Assembly (NCBI RefSeq): GCF_900141745.1
Contig: NZ_FSRM01000002.1
Location: forward strand, 1,798,001-1,862,000
DNA length: 64,000 nucleotides
From: Paraburkholderia phenazinium
GTDB taxonomy: Bacteria; Pseudomonadota; Gammaproteobacteria; Burkholderiales; Burkholderiaceae
Direction: 5' to 3'
Every line of letters begins with the position of its first letter. Within the stretch, counting starts at the first letter, position 1. Below are positions 8,237-16,108 of the stretch, piece after piece. Under the pieces are notes generated by a model. The model did no database searches. It was not told the DNA's origin and saw only the letters and a list, made by a program, of their open reading frames with translations. The translations under genes and the position numbers were made by a program.

Positions 8237-9302
8237 GACAATACACAGGATTACGTACGAAGAGAGGCTGATGTATAGCAGGCTGACTCGTGAGCAGGTC
8301 CTCGCGCTTCCCGATGCGCAGAAAGTTCGCTACTTTTATTCGCTGAGAGTAAAGCATCTTCTTCGTGACGGTGCGGAAGCTAAGCTAACGGATCTGTTGG
8401 GGCCGTGCACCGATACCGGAATAATTACACTTTTCGGGCCAACCGGAGGGGGCAAGACAGCGCTGGCCGAGACAGTTGGTTCCCGGATGAACTCGACTGA
8501 AGCCGGTCATCGGCCATATATTTATGTGAGAGCGCCCGCTTTTGGAGCCGCAAAAGTATCCTGGGGTGGTTTTTTCAGAAAAATCCTGGAGGCAGGTCAG
8601 GAACCGATGATTGACGCGAAGCGCTCATGGGGCGTGCGGGACAATCGTCTGATCGGCTCGAGTAGTCGGGCTGACCTCCCGGCTTTGCAAAATGCGGTAT
8701 GCCAGATGCTGAAAAACCGTGACACACGGCTACTCGTCGTTGACGAAATTCTCCATATCCTGCGATATGGTGATCACGATAAAGCCTTGGACTCGGTGAA
8801 AGACCTGTCGGACGCCGTTTCAACCCAGATTCTGTTGATCGGGCCTTATGATCTGTTCGGCATGGTGACAAACTATGACCAGGTGGTGCGGCGAGGCGAA
8901 ATGGTTTATCTCGGCCGGTACAGGAATGATCGACCGGATAAAGTTCGGAACAAAAGCGATGTGGATGAGTACAAAAATATTATAAGAAAACTGATGGAAC
9001 GCTGGCCACTGGAGCTGGTGCCGCGATTTGAACTGGTAGCAAGCGACTTGTTGACGGCGACGTTAGGTATCGTCGGATTGCTGAAGGAATTTTTGACGCG
9101 ATGTCTGATTTGCCAGATAGAGAACTCGGGAAGGTGGAAGGAAGGCTTCATACCCGTTGCGCTCAAGAAGAAGCACTCTATCGAAAAGATCCGGAAAGCA
9201 GTCGAGGCCGGTGAAGCCATGTTGATAAGAGAAAATTTCGATGAGTCAACCATTGATCTGGATCGCGTTGCGGAGATGGAAAAGCTCGTGGCGGGAAGGT
9301 GA
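8217..9302 (+). CDS. tnsC: TnsC/TniB-type AAA+ transposition regulator ATPase
   Basis: 361 aa from the ATG at 8217, which overlaps the end of tnsAB by 20 bases and has a GGAGCGAG-type site upstream; longer frames into tnsAB are not plausible. Walker A is FGPTGGGKT (residues about 73-81), Walker B is LLVVDE (172-177), and a LLIGPYDLF strand gives the sensor region. In Tn7-like systems TnsC forms ATP-bound filaments that link the target-selecting TniQ/TnsD protein to the TnsAB transposase and give target immunity. The position between transposase and tniQ genes is the standard order. Confidence 0.9.
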   Translation: MKLDFSKTIHRITYEERLMYSRLTREQVLALPDAQKVRYFYSLRVKHLLRDGAEAKLTDLLGPCTDTGIITLFGPTGGGKTALAETVGSRMNSTEAGHRPYIYVRAPAFGAAKVSWGGFFRKILEAGQEPMIDAKRSWGVRDNRLIGSSSRADLPALQNAVCQMLKNRDTRLLVVDEILHILRYGDHDKALDSVKDLSDAVSTQILLIGPYDLFGMVTNYDQVVRRGEMVYLGRYRNDRPDKVRNKSDVDEYKNIIRKLMERWPLELVPRFELVASDLLTATLGIVGLLKEFLTRCLICQIENSGRWKEGFIPVALKKKHSIEKIRKAVEAGEAMLIRENFDESTIDLDRVAEMEKLVAGR

Positions 9303-9303
9303 A

Positions 9304-10635
9304 GTGAACGCAGATACGATGCAGTCCGCCATGTCCGAAGACTTGCGTTCCGGTCTACCGCTGGCGCGAGAACCTGTTCCGTTGTTTTATGGGCTTCTGC
9401 CAATGGGGATAGGGACGGGAGATTGCGAAGGTCTGGTGAGTTACCTTTGCAGGTTGGCTTTGGCGCATTGCGTTAGCGTCGATGATCTGGTCAACATGGG
9501 ACTGGCGCGGTATTCCGCAAACGATTTCAAAATCTGGCGTCATTTCTCGACGTGGATGAAAGACCGCGCGGTGGATGTCTTTGCGAAGCAACGCACGCTG
9601 GCACTCCGGGACGCCCTCGTCGGAGCGACCGGAATTCAGGCGGTCGGTCGGCTTTCGCTAGCTTCTCTTGATGGCGTCATAGATTTGGCGGGCATGTCCT
9701 CTCTCCGTCTTCGCCACTGTCCGCTGTGCTACGGAGCCGCAGAGTTTGCCCAACTGCACCGTCCGCTTCTTTGGGATCTGAAGGCAGTCAGTTGCTGTCC
9801 GGTTCACGCGGTGCGACTGGTCGATTCTGAATGCGGACGGGAGACACCCCAACGCCGTCCGAGGTGGCATAGAGTTCACATGCCAGGGGTCTGTACCGAG
9901 TGTGGCTCGATCGCCTACGCTTGCCGGGCGGTTTCCCACGTAGGCGCGTCGCTCGCAGAGCAGTGGGTGGCGCGTCAGTCAGCGATGCTCATTGCTGCGG
10001 TCTCGGATGGCGAGAATTTTGACGCACCGTTGGCGCCTGAGCGTATCCGCGGGCTCGCGACCCAGATAGGCGATGGCTTCCCATTTCGCGCAGCTGCAGT
10101 ATGCGGGTTCAACAAAGCCAGGCTATACGATTGGATTCACGGAGTCAGGCTTATCAAGTACGCCCCTCTGCTCGCGCTCTGCGCGGCATGCGGTATAAAT
10201 GTCGTTGATGTGTTGCGAGGCCCGGCGCAATGCTCCGAAGGGGCGGACTTTCGCTATAAGCCTCACGCGCGCCGAACTCGGATCACTTCTCTTGATGAGT
10301 TGCGCGAAAAGATAGATTCTGCGCTTGCTGTCCTGCAAGATCCCTCCGTGGCGGCTGTTGCGGCTTATATAGGTTGCGACCGTTCAACCATTTCGAAACG
10401 TCTGCCGGAGGAGGCGGCGATGCTCACAGCGCGTTGGCGCTCGGCAAGAAGCATTAATACGGCCGCGCGCATACTTGAGGCACAAGCATCGATTGAATCC
10501 GTTGCCCAGAATCTGAAGAACGCAGGTAAATCCGTTACGCTACGCAATGTGTGGCTCGAATCGGGCATTTGTGTAAGTCGAGGCTCACGCTTTGAAGAGC
10601 CTTTCAGGCGTGAGCAGGATGCGCAGAACGACTAG
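9304..10635 (+). CDS. tniQ: TniQ/TnsD-family target-selection protein, first copy
   Basis: 443 aa if translation begins at the GTG at 9304, right after the tnsC stop and four bases after GGAAGG; ATGs at 9319 and 9331 are alternatives. A TniQ core is recognised by its N-terminal start (LLPMGIGTGDCEGLVSYLCR) and zinc-binding cysteines and histidine: CPLC (139, 142), CCPVH (165, 168), CTEC (197, 200). The C-terminal half, about 250-440, carries helix-turn-helix-like stretches (VAAYIGCDRSTISKRLPEE). This is the layout of TnsD proteins, which bind a chromosomal attachment site, and is longer than most CRISPR-associated TniQ proteins. It is inferred to choose a target site and recruit TnsC. Confidence 0.85.
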   Translation: MNADTMQSAMSEDLRSGLPLAREPVPLFYGLLPMGIGTGDCEGLVSYLCRLALAHCVSVDDLVNMGLARYSANDFKIWRHFSTWMKDRAVDVFAKQRTLALRDALVGATGIQAVGRLSLASLDGVIDLAGMSSLRLRHCPLCYGAAEFAQLHRPLLWDLKAVSCCPVHAVRLVDSECGRETPQRRPRWHRVHMPGVCTECGSIAYACRAVSHVGASLAEQWVARQSAMLIAAVSDGENFDAPLAPERIRGLATQIGDGFPFRAAAVCGFNKARLYDWIHGVRLIKYAPLLALCAACGINVVDVLRGPAQCSEGADFRYKPHARRTRITSLDELREKIDSALAVLQDPSVAAVAAYIGCDRSTISKRLPEEAAMLTARWRSARSINTAARILEAQASIESVAQNLKNAGKSVTLRNVWLESGICVSRGSRFEEPFRREQDAQND

Positions 10636-10866
10636 TCTCGTCAGCCGCTGCATTAGTACAGCGCGAGTAGGGCGATGCCGAAGTGCAGCGATTGCACCAA
10701 CGAGGAGATGACAGGTTAGTCGTTCACATTGCCCGAGGTTTTTCGATCACCAACTCCAAACAGCGTGCTCGCCGATCTGCTTCTAGCGCGCGTAGGCTAG
10801 ATTTCTTGAATTGTCGAGTCTTCGATACGTAATGGTTAGTTGCACTAGTTGATAAAGGTACGTACC
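10636..10866. other. spacer between the two tniQ genes
   Basis: About 230 bases with no open frame and no clear terminator. Its length suggests the second tniQ may have its own promoter instead of being strictly co-translated. Confidence 0.4.
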
Positions 10867-12093
10867 GTGGTAAATCAGGTAGATGTGCAAACGACGGGAA
10901 CCATCCTTTATCCGTTGAAGCCTATTGGTCTCGGTTTGTGGGACTGCGAAAGCGTCGGAAGCTTCATGCGTCGCCTCGCGTTCCAGCACTGCGTACCTTA
11001 TGTGAAATTAAAATCGTACCTTTCCGAAATTTATCCGAGTCGTCGCGGATTGCGCAATCGATATAACAGTCCGGGCAAAGAGGCAGAATCGCTCACTTTA
11101 GCGACGGGCTGCGACGGTCTTCATAAATGCGCACTACTACCATTTCGAAATAACTTCGCTTTAATGATCGGAGGGATAGATGGCGCCGGGCGTTATTGCC
11201 CTGTGTGTGTTGAGGAATCTCCATTTCCAGATGCGTGGGGCCGGGTGCTGTGGGACATTTCCATAGTGGACGCATGTCCATTCCATGAGATCGACTTAAT
11301 GTCTTGCTCGTGTCTCATCCCGATGCAGTACGGGTCCGCAAAGGCACCGAATCTATTTGGTGTATGTCCATGCTGTGGATCGGTGTCGTATGGCTGTTCC
11401 GAACACCCTGCAAGACGGGCAACCGGGAACAAACTTATAATCGCCTCGCAGATGGCCGATCTGATTGCGGCGATATCGGATGGCAAGGAGTTTGATCGTG
11501 GCGTCGCTGCTGAGGCGGTCTTGTGCCACCTCGTTGATGAGTTCGGCAGCGTAATGGAGGCATCCCGATTTTTTAGAATGGATGTGGGTCACTTGTATAC
11601 GCTTGGCGGCCGATCAAGGGTCCCCATCGATTTGCTGATGACGATATGCTTGACAACTGGCGCGAATCTCGTACGTCTGCTTGACGGGAAAATCGAGCGG
11701 GCTTACCAGCCGTCCGATGCTATCCCCCGGGCGCGCCGCAGGACGATCCGCGATGCTGAGCTCGCTCTAGCGTTTCAACAGGCGGCTGGTGAGATGCCTG
11801 GAATGTCGTTACATGAACTCGCGCAATCGGTGCGCGTCGCTCCAAGGAGGATGGAAGTAATACTCCCGGAACTAGTAGCCACCATAAGAAGAAAGGACGA
11901 AATTGAAAGGGCCAAGAGGCGTCGCGCGCGTAGGCAACGGCTCGTGCAAAGGCTGCATGAGATCAAGAGAGAAGTTGAGGCGACGGGCGGCCGGCTTACA
12001 GAGTGCGTTGCTCGCTCGGAGACAGGGGCAGGGTTCTGGCCCGGCACGGAAAGCAGTCGCATACTGAAACTGGTAATACGAGGTAAGCTTTAG
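10867..12093 (+). CDS. tniQ: TniQ/TnsD-family target-selection protein, second copy
   Basis: About 408 aa from the GTG at 10867, with AAAGG eight bases upstream; no ATG fits. It has the same plan as the first copy: LKPIGLGLWDCESVGSFMRR at the start, zinc motifs CPVC (111, 114), CPFH (137, 140) and CPCC (167, 170), then a TnsD-like C-terminal part. The tail is different and very basic (ERAKRRRARRQRLVQRLHEIK), typical of the DNA-binding end of TnsD-type proteins. The two copies are clearly divergent, so they probably recognise different targets or act as a heteromer. This copy lies nearest to the transposon end at the egtB-like gene. Confidence 0.82.
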   Translation: MVNQVDVQTTGTILYPLKPIGLGLWDCESVGSFMRRLAFQHCVPYVKLKSYLSEIYPSRRGLRNRYNSPGKEAESLTLATGCDGLHKCALLPFRNNFALMIGGIDGAGRYCPVCVEESPFPDAWGRVLWDISIVDACPFHEIDLMSCSCLIPMQYGSAKAPNLFGVCPCCGSVSYGCSEHPARRATGNKLIIASQMADLIAAISDGKEFDRGVAAEAVLCHLVDEFGSVMEASRFFRMDVGHLYTLGGRSRVPIDLLMTICLTTGANLVRLLDGKIERAYQPSDAIPRARRRTIRDAELALAFQQAAGEMPGMSLHELAQSVRVAPRRMEVILPELVATIRRKDEIERAKRRRARRQRLVQRLHEIKREVEATGGRLTECVARSETGAGFWPGTESSRILKLVIRGKL

Positions 12094-12150
12094 TTGGGGG
12101 CAGCTCATACTCGTCCCGAGACACCCCGCACGTTTTCTGCTCGCCTCCAT

Positions 12151-12245
12151 ATTCGCTTTGGGTGGGGAAAATAAAGCATAAGTCGGCCAGTATTTGCAAT
12201 AAAGCATAAGGCTGTTTTGACGATCAACTTACGCTTTGTTTGTCA
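12151..12245. mobile_element. probable right end of the Tn7-like transposon with TnsB-type repeats
   Basis: Two identical direct repeats AATAAAGCATAAG lie at 12170-12182 and 12198-12210, 28 bases apart. A degenerate inverted copy, CTTACGCTTTGTT, lies at 12228-12240, and a half copy ATTCGCTTTG at 12151-12160. Immediately outside comes TGTCA (12241-12245), so read inward the end begins TGACAAAC. The last three bases are also the TGA stop of the minus-strand egtB-like gene. Clustered short repeats followed by an abrupt change to GC-rich host sequence are what a Tn7-like end looks like. The exact boundary is inferred, since the other end and the 5-bp duplication are not visible. Confidence 0.65.
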
Positions 12246-13565
12246 CGCGCGCACACACCGAAACCCCGCATACACATACTGATAATGCGCTTGAAACCAG
12301 TTGCGAAACGCGGGTCTCAACATGCATTGCGCGGTGCGTGGCGAACCACCCTTCAACACGTAATGCTGCCCATCGAAGAAATTCGCTGAGTATCCCAGGT
12401 AGAACGGAAACGGCTCAAACCCCGGCAAAGCATCGAACAACGTCGAGGTCCATTCCCAGCCGTTGCCGAACTGACCTTCCACGCCGAATGCGCTAATGTT
12501 GTCGGGATGCGCATCCACGGCCTGCGGATCCCAGCTACGAAAATCGAAGTTGCCTGACGCTGCGTGCGGGGCGCCGTGCGCGGCGCGCTGCCACTGCGCT
12601 TCGGTTGGCAATGCTTTGCCGGCCCAGCGGGCGTACGCACTGGCTTCCGCGTGGCTGACGTAGACCGGCCAGTCGAGCGGCAAGGGGATCTCTTCGAACA
12701 TGGTGCGCAGCATCCACTCGCCGTCACCGTCGCGTTGCGACCAGCCGGCGGGGTGGCTGATGCCCTCGCTTTCCTTCCAGACCCAGTCCTTGTCTTTCCA
12801 CCAGGCCCGCTGGTGGTATCCACCGGCAAGCAGGAACTCGCGGAAGGCGCCGTTCGTCACCATGTAGCGGTCAATCTCGAAGGTGGGCACGTCGACGCGC
12901 AGTTCGCCGAACTCGTTGTCCCAGCCGAAGCGGCCGCTGTCGCGCGGCATGCCGAGCAGCGTCGAACCCGCCGGCACCCGGACCATGGCCGCTTCCTCCG
13001 GCCCGAAGGTGCGACGCTCGGAACTCGTCGGCGCCTGGCCGTCTTCACGGCCGGGTGCGTCTACCTTCCACGCAAGCGGCAACTGATGCAGCATGTAGGC
13101 GAGCGTCTCGGCATGCATCAGACGATGCTCGATGGCCACGTTCAGCAGCTGCGCGGCCGTGGCATCCTGGGCGTCATCCGCCTCGGGGTCGCCGTCGATG
13201 TTCAAGGCCGCCAGTTCACGGTCGATCTGTTCGCGTGCCTGCTGGCCGTAGCCGCGCACGGCCTCCAGCGACGGCCAGTCGTCGGGCACGTCGGTCGGCA
13301 GGCCGCCGTCGACCGGGTCGATGCCGAAGGCAAACAACTGGTCGAGCGAAGCATTGAAGGCGGGCAACGTGCACAGACGCTGATCGAACAGATTCCGGTC
13401 GAACGCCTCGAGATGGCCGATGTAGAACACGATCCGGTGACGCTCGCGGATCGGCCGTTCGTACAGGTACTCGGGTTTGACGATGGAGAAGAGGGCGTCT
13501 GTGATCTGACGCGCGTCGATCAGGCGCTGGACTAGCGGATGATGCGGGGTGGGGTCGCGATTCAT
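12243..13565 (-). CDS. egtB: EgtB/SenA-type non-heme iron sulfoxide or selenoxide synthase
   Basis: 440 aa. The N-terminal DinB-like half carries the iron ligands expected of EgtB: His 51 (YIGHLEAF) and the HX3HXE motif at His 147, His 151 and Glu 153 (HRLMHAE). The C-terminal half is a formylglycine-generating-enzyme fold, with GKALPTEAQWQRAA, an NGWEWTS motif and a GSPRTAQCMLRPAFRNWF segment. EgtB joins hercynine to a thiol using oxygen in ergothioneine synthesis, and SenA does the same with a seleno-sugar; sequence reading alone does not separate them. AGGAG lies nine bases before the ATG. No EgtD or SenB gene is adjacent, and the 3' side is occupied by the transposon. Confidence 0.8.
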   Translation of the reverse strand: MNRDPTPHHPLVQRLIDARQITDALFSIVKPEYLYERPIRERHRIVFYIGHLEAFDRNLFDQRLCTLPAFNASLDQLFAFGIDPVDGGLPTDVPDDWPSLEAVRGYGQQAREQIDRELAALNIDGDPEADDAQDATAAQLLNVAIEHRLMHAETLAYMLHQLPLAWKVDAPGREDGQAPTSSERRTFGPEEAAMVRVPAGSTLLGMPRDSGRFGWDNEFGELRVDVPTFEIDRYMVTNGAFREFLLAGGYHQRAWWKDKDWVWKESEGISHPAGWSQRDGDGEWMLRTMFEEIPLPLDWPVYVSHAEASAYARWAGKALPTEAQWQRAAHGAPHAASGNFDFRSWDPQAVDAHPDNISAFGVEGQFGNGWEWTSTLFDALPGFEPFPFYLGYSANFFDGQHYVLKGGSPRTAQCMLRPAFRNWFQAHYQYVYAGFRCVRA

Positions 13566-13722
13566 GTCGCCGGGTCTCCTGGATGGGGGACAGTTTGAAG
13601 ACTGTACCGCAGTCGCAGGAGACGTGCCAAGGCGGAGCCACGGGGGAGGCGGATGGTGGCGGAACTGAAGCGTCCTGGGACAGGCGCGGCGCGCGGGGCC
13701 GCGCGGTGTGACGCCTCACGGC

Positions 13723-14481
13723 TTACACGTGCCGCAGTCCGTCCAGATCGACGATACGGATGAACTTGCCTTGCGTGTCGATCAGGCCGCGCTTTTGAAA
13801 TCTTGACAGGGTGCGGCTCACGGTTTCCAGCGTGGTGCCGAGATAGCTGCCCATGTCCTCGCGCGTCATGCGCAGGTTGAATTCCGCGGACGAATATCCG
13901 CGTTTTGCGTTGCGTTCGGATACATCGAGCAGGAACGCGGCAACCCGTTCGTCGGCGGACAGCGAGCCGAGCACCATCATTTGCGCGGCCTCGCGGACGA
14001 TCTGCTCGCCCATCAGCTTGTGCAGACGCTCCTGCATGGAGCCGATGTCGCGGCACAGACGCTTGAGCTTGACGTACGGAATGATGCACACGGTGCTGTC
14101 TTCCAGCGCGGTTGCGCTGCAGGCGTGCCGGTCTTCGCTGATGCCGTCGAAGCCGAGTGCCTCGCCGGCAAGGCGCAGGCCCGTGACCTGCTCGCGGCCG
14201 TCGCGGTAAGCCAGGGTGGTTTTCAGCGAGCCGGAGCGCACCGCGTACAGATTGCCGAACGCGTCGCCGGAGCGGTATAGCGTCTCGCCGCGCTGGACCG
14301 GGCGCGCGCTGCAGATGAGCGCTTCGAGCTTCGGCAGTTCGTCCGGGGAGAGACCTTGCGGCATGCAGAGCGGCCGCATCGCGCAGTTCGAGCAGCGCGC
14401 GATGCTGCGGGGTACCGGCAGGCTGGTGGAGGGGCGGCGGCGACGGGCTGGAGGCCGAACTACGGCGGTGGGCGTAAGCAT
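13723..14481 (-). CDS. fnr: Fnr/Anr-type oxygen-responsive transcriptional regulator (Crp family)
   Basis: 252 aa. Three cysteines in CSNCAMRPLC near residues 30-39 plus a Cys in HACSA near residue 120 supply the four ligands of an oxygen-sensitive [4Fe-4S] cluster. A cyclic-nucleotide-binding-like barrel follows, and the C-terminal helix-turn-helix has the FNR recognition helix LGTTLETVSRTLSRFQ, where E-x2-SR specifies TTGAT half-sites. It would switch genes on under low oxygen. A universal stress protein with an Fnr-box-like site is the next gene upstream on the same strand. Confidence 0.9.
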   Translation of the reverse strand: MLTPTAVVRPPARRRRPSTSLPVPRSIARCSNCAMRPLCMPQGLSPDELPKLEALICSARPVQRGETLYRSGDAFGNLYAVRSGSLKTTLAYRDGREQVTGLRLAGEALGFDGISEDRHACSATALEDSTVCIIPYVKLKRLCRDIGSMQERLHKLMGEQIVREAAQMMVLGSLSADERVAAFLLDVSERNAKRGYSSAEFNLRMTREDMGSYLGTTLETVSRTLSRFQKRGLIDTQGKFIRIVDLDGLRHV

Positions 14482-14557
14482 GGTGTACGACCGTTTGTAA
14501 GGGAATTAATCCATTGTCCCACCGTGGTTATCCACCGTTTCGCGGCAAAATGACGCG

Positions 14558-15031
14558 TCAAGCCGATGCGGCGTCGTGCTCCTGTCCTGCCGCCGAAGGC
14601 ACCAGCAGCACGGGTAGCGCAGCCTGACGCACGCAGCGTTCGGCAACGCTGCCGAGGAATAGCCGCTGAACGCCCCGGCGCCCGTGCGTGCCCATGACGA
14701 GCAGATCGGCGTTGAACGCGGCGGCGGCCTTCAGCACCACGGTGGCGACATCGTCGACCGCCGTGGCCTCGGCGACCGCCACCTCGCCGGAAACGCCTTT
14801 TTCGCGCATCGCCTGGGTAAATTCTGCGCCCAGTTCCTTGCCCTGTTCGATCAGCCGGTTACGCAGGATAGACGGGTCATAGCCGGGCGCCTCGAAATAC
14901 ATTGGCGTGTTTTCGACGACGTAGAACGGCTGGAGTACCGCGCCCATGGAACCCGCCAGGTTCAGCGCAGATTCAAATGCGCGGCGCGAGGTATTGCTGC
15001 CGTCGACCGCTACGAGGATACGTTTGTACAT
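14558..15031 (-). CDS. universal stress protein, UspA family
   Basis: 157 aa, one Usp domain. It begins [20 protein letters not shown] and has the ATP-binding loop [19 protein letters not shown] near the C-terminus (G-2x-G-9x-G-S/T). Members bind ATP and support survival under stress or anaerobiosis, although the mechanism is not settled. Its position beside an Fnr-type regulator and the Fnr-like site upstream point to induction at low oxygen. Length is normal for a single-domain Usp. Confidence 0.9.
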   Translation of the reverse strand: MYKRILVAVDGSNTSRRAFESALNLAGSMGAVLQPFYVVENTPMYFEAPGYDPSILRNRLIEQGKELGAEFTQAMREKGVSGEVAVAEATAVDDVATVVLKAAAAFNADLLVMGTHGRRGVQRLFLGSVAERCVRQAALPVLLVPSAAGQEHDAASA

Positions 15032-15130
15032 GTTGGACTCCGCGTGGAAAGGGTTCGGGACCGGCTGCGCCTGTTGCCGCCTGATTGCCGGTTTCAGCTT
15101 AGATCATGTGCGGGATTGTGTTTTTTTGTC

Positions 15131-15144
15131 GGGATGTAAATCAA
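15131..15144 (-). promoter_or_regulatory. candidate Fnr box upstream of the usp gene
   Basis: On the minus strand the sequence is TTGATTTACATCCC, which matches TTGAT-N4-ATCAA fully in the first half and in three of five bases in the second. It lies about 100 bases before the usp start, a suitable distance for a class II Fnr promoter with a leader of some 60 bases. Confidence 0.4.
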
Positions 15145-15303
15145 ACACTTGGCAAATTTCCGCAGGTAGGGTCATATAGGCGGAACGCCGTCCGGTGAGC
15201 CTTTGCGGCGGGCGTGCAGTCCATCTAACCAATCTTTGAGCAGGCAATCCACCCTGTTTGCCTTACAATTGTGGCCTATTCTGACAAGCTGAAACCTTCA
15301 TCG

Positions 15304-15996
15304 ATGATGAACGAGCGCAAATCGACGGGCCTGCCCGACAAGATCTACGGCGACATCCTCAATCGCATACTCGAAGGCGAGTACAAGGAAGGCGAGCGGC
15401 TGCCCACCGAACACGCGCTGGCCGAGCGCTTCGAGACCTCGCGGCCCACGGTACGCGAGGCGTTGGCCCGTCTGCGTGCCGACGGCATCATCGTGACGCG
15501 GCACGGCTCCGGCACTACGGTCGCGCGTCGCCCCGATCCGGACGTGCGCCGCTTTGCGCCGCTCGAAACGCTCTCCGATATCCGTCGCTGCTACGAATTT
15601 CGCATTGTCACAGAGGGCGGGGCCGCCGAACTCGCCGCGGAAAAAGCTGAAGTGGACGACATCGACGCGATCCAGTTCGCGTGGGACGAACTGGAGCGCA
15701 TCGTCGAAACCCAAGGGATCGGCGCGAAGGATGACTTCTCGTTTCACCTGGCGGTTGCGCGGGCGTCGAAGAATCCATTCTTCATTACCGTGATGTCCTT
15801 TATCGAAGAGCAGATCGTGTTCAGCATGAACCTGTCGCGCAACCTGTCGCTGGTGAAGACGGTCGAGCGGCAGCGGCTGGTGCAGGCCGAGCATCTCGCG
15901 GTGCTCGAAGCAATCCGCCGCAAGGACGGCCCCGGAGCCGGCCGGGCGATGCGCGCGCACCTCGAAAATGCGCTCGAGCGGATGTTCGGTTCCTGA
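15304..15996 (+). CDS. GntR-family transcriptional regulator, FadR subfamily
   Basis: About 230 aa from the ATG at 15304 (adjacent ATG at 15307; a GTG at 15271 is also in frame). Residues about 8-75 are a winged helix with the GntR core YKEGERLPTEHALAERFETS and a PTVREALARLRADG recognition part. Residues about 90-225 form an all-helical FCD ligand-binding domain with metal-binding histidines such as FHLAVARASKNPFF. FadR-type regulators usually respond to sugar acids or organic acids and bind TNGTNNNACNA. Two such sites precede the sugar-acid operon at 19798, so it is a candidate regulator of that operon. A terminator follows. Confidence 0.85.
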   Translation: MMNERKSTGLPDKIYGDILNRILEGEYKEGERLPTEHALAERFETSRPTVREALARLRADGIIVTRHGSGTTVARRPDPDVRRFAPLETLSDIRRCYEFRIVTEGGAAELAAEKAEVDDIDAIQFAWDELERIVETQGIGAKDDFSFHLAVARASKNPFFITVMSFIEEQIVFSMNLSRNLSLVKTVERQRLVQAEHLAVLEAIRRKDGPGAGRAMRAHLENALERMFGS

Positions 15997-16012
15997 GTTA
16001 TCCCAGTCTCTG

Positions 16013-16043
16013 CGGGCCGCGTCGAACGCGGCCCGTTTTTTTT
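16013..16043 (+). terminator. rho-independent terminator after the GntR gene
   Basis: Perfect nine-base stem CGGGCCGCG / CGCGGCCCG with a TCGAA loop, followed by eight T residues; 17 bases after the gntR stop. Confidence 0.92.
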
Positions 16044-16108
16044 GAACGGTCCGGCCTCGTGTCTGGCTCCCTCATGCTCCTTTACGCGCTACGCCGCGTC
16101 GTGCCGAA

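Noticed and set aside
5471..12245. Possible CRISPR-associated transposon (CAST)
   Set aside because: Two TniQ genes and a TnsAB fusion suggested it, but I found no cas gene and no regularly spaced direct repeats that could be an array anywhere in the window. TnsD-type site targeting explains the gene set; cargo outside the window cannot be judged.
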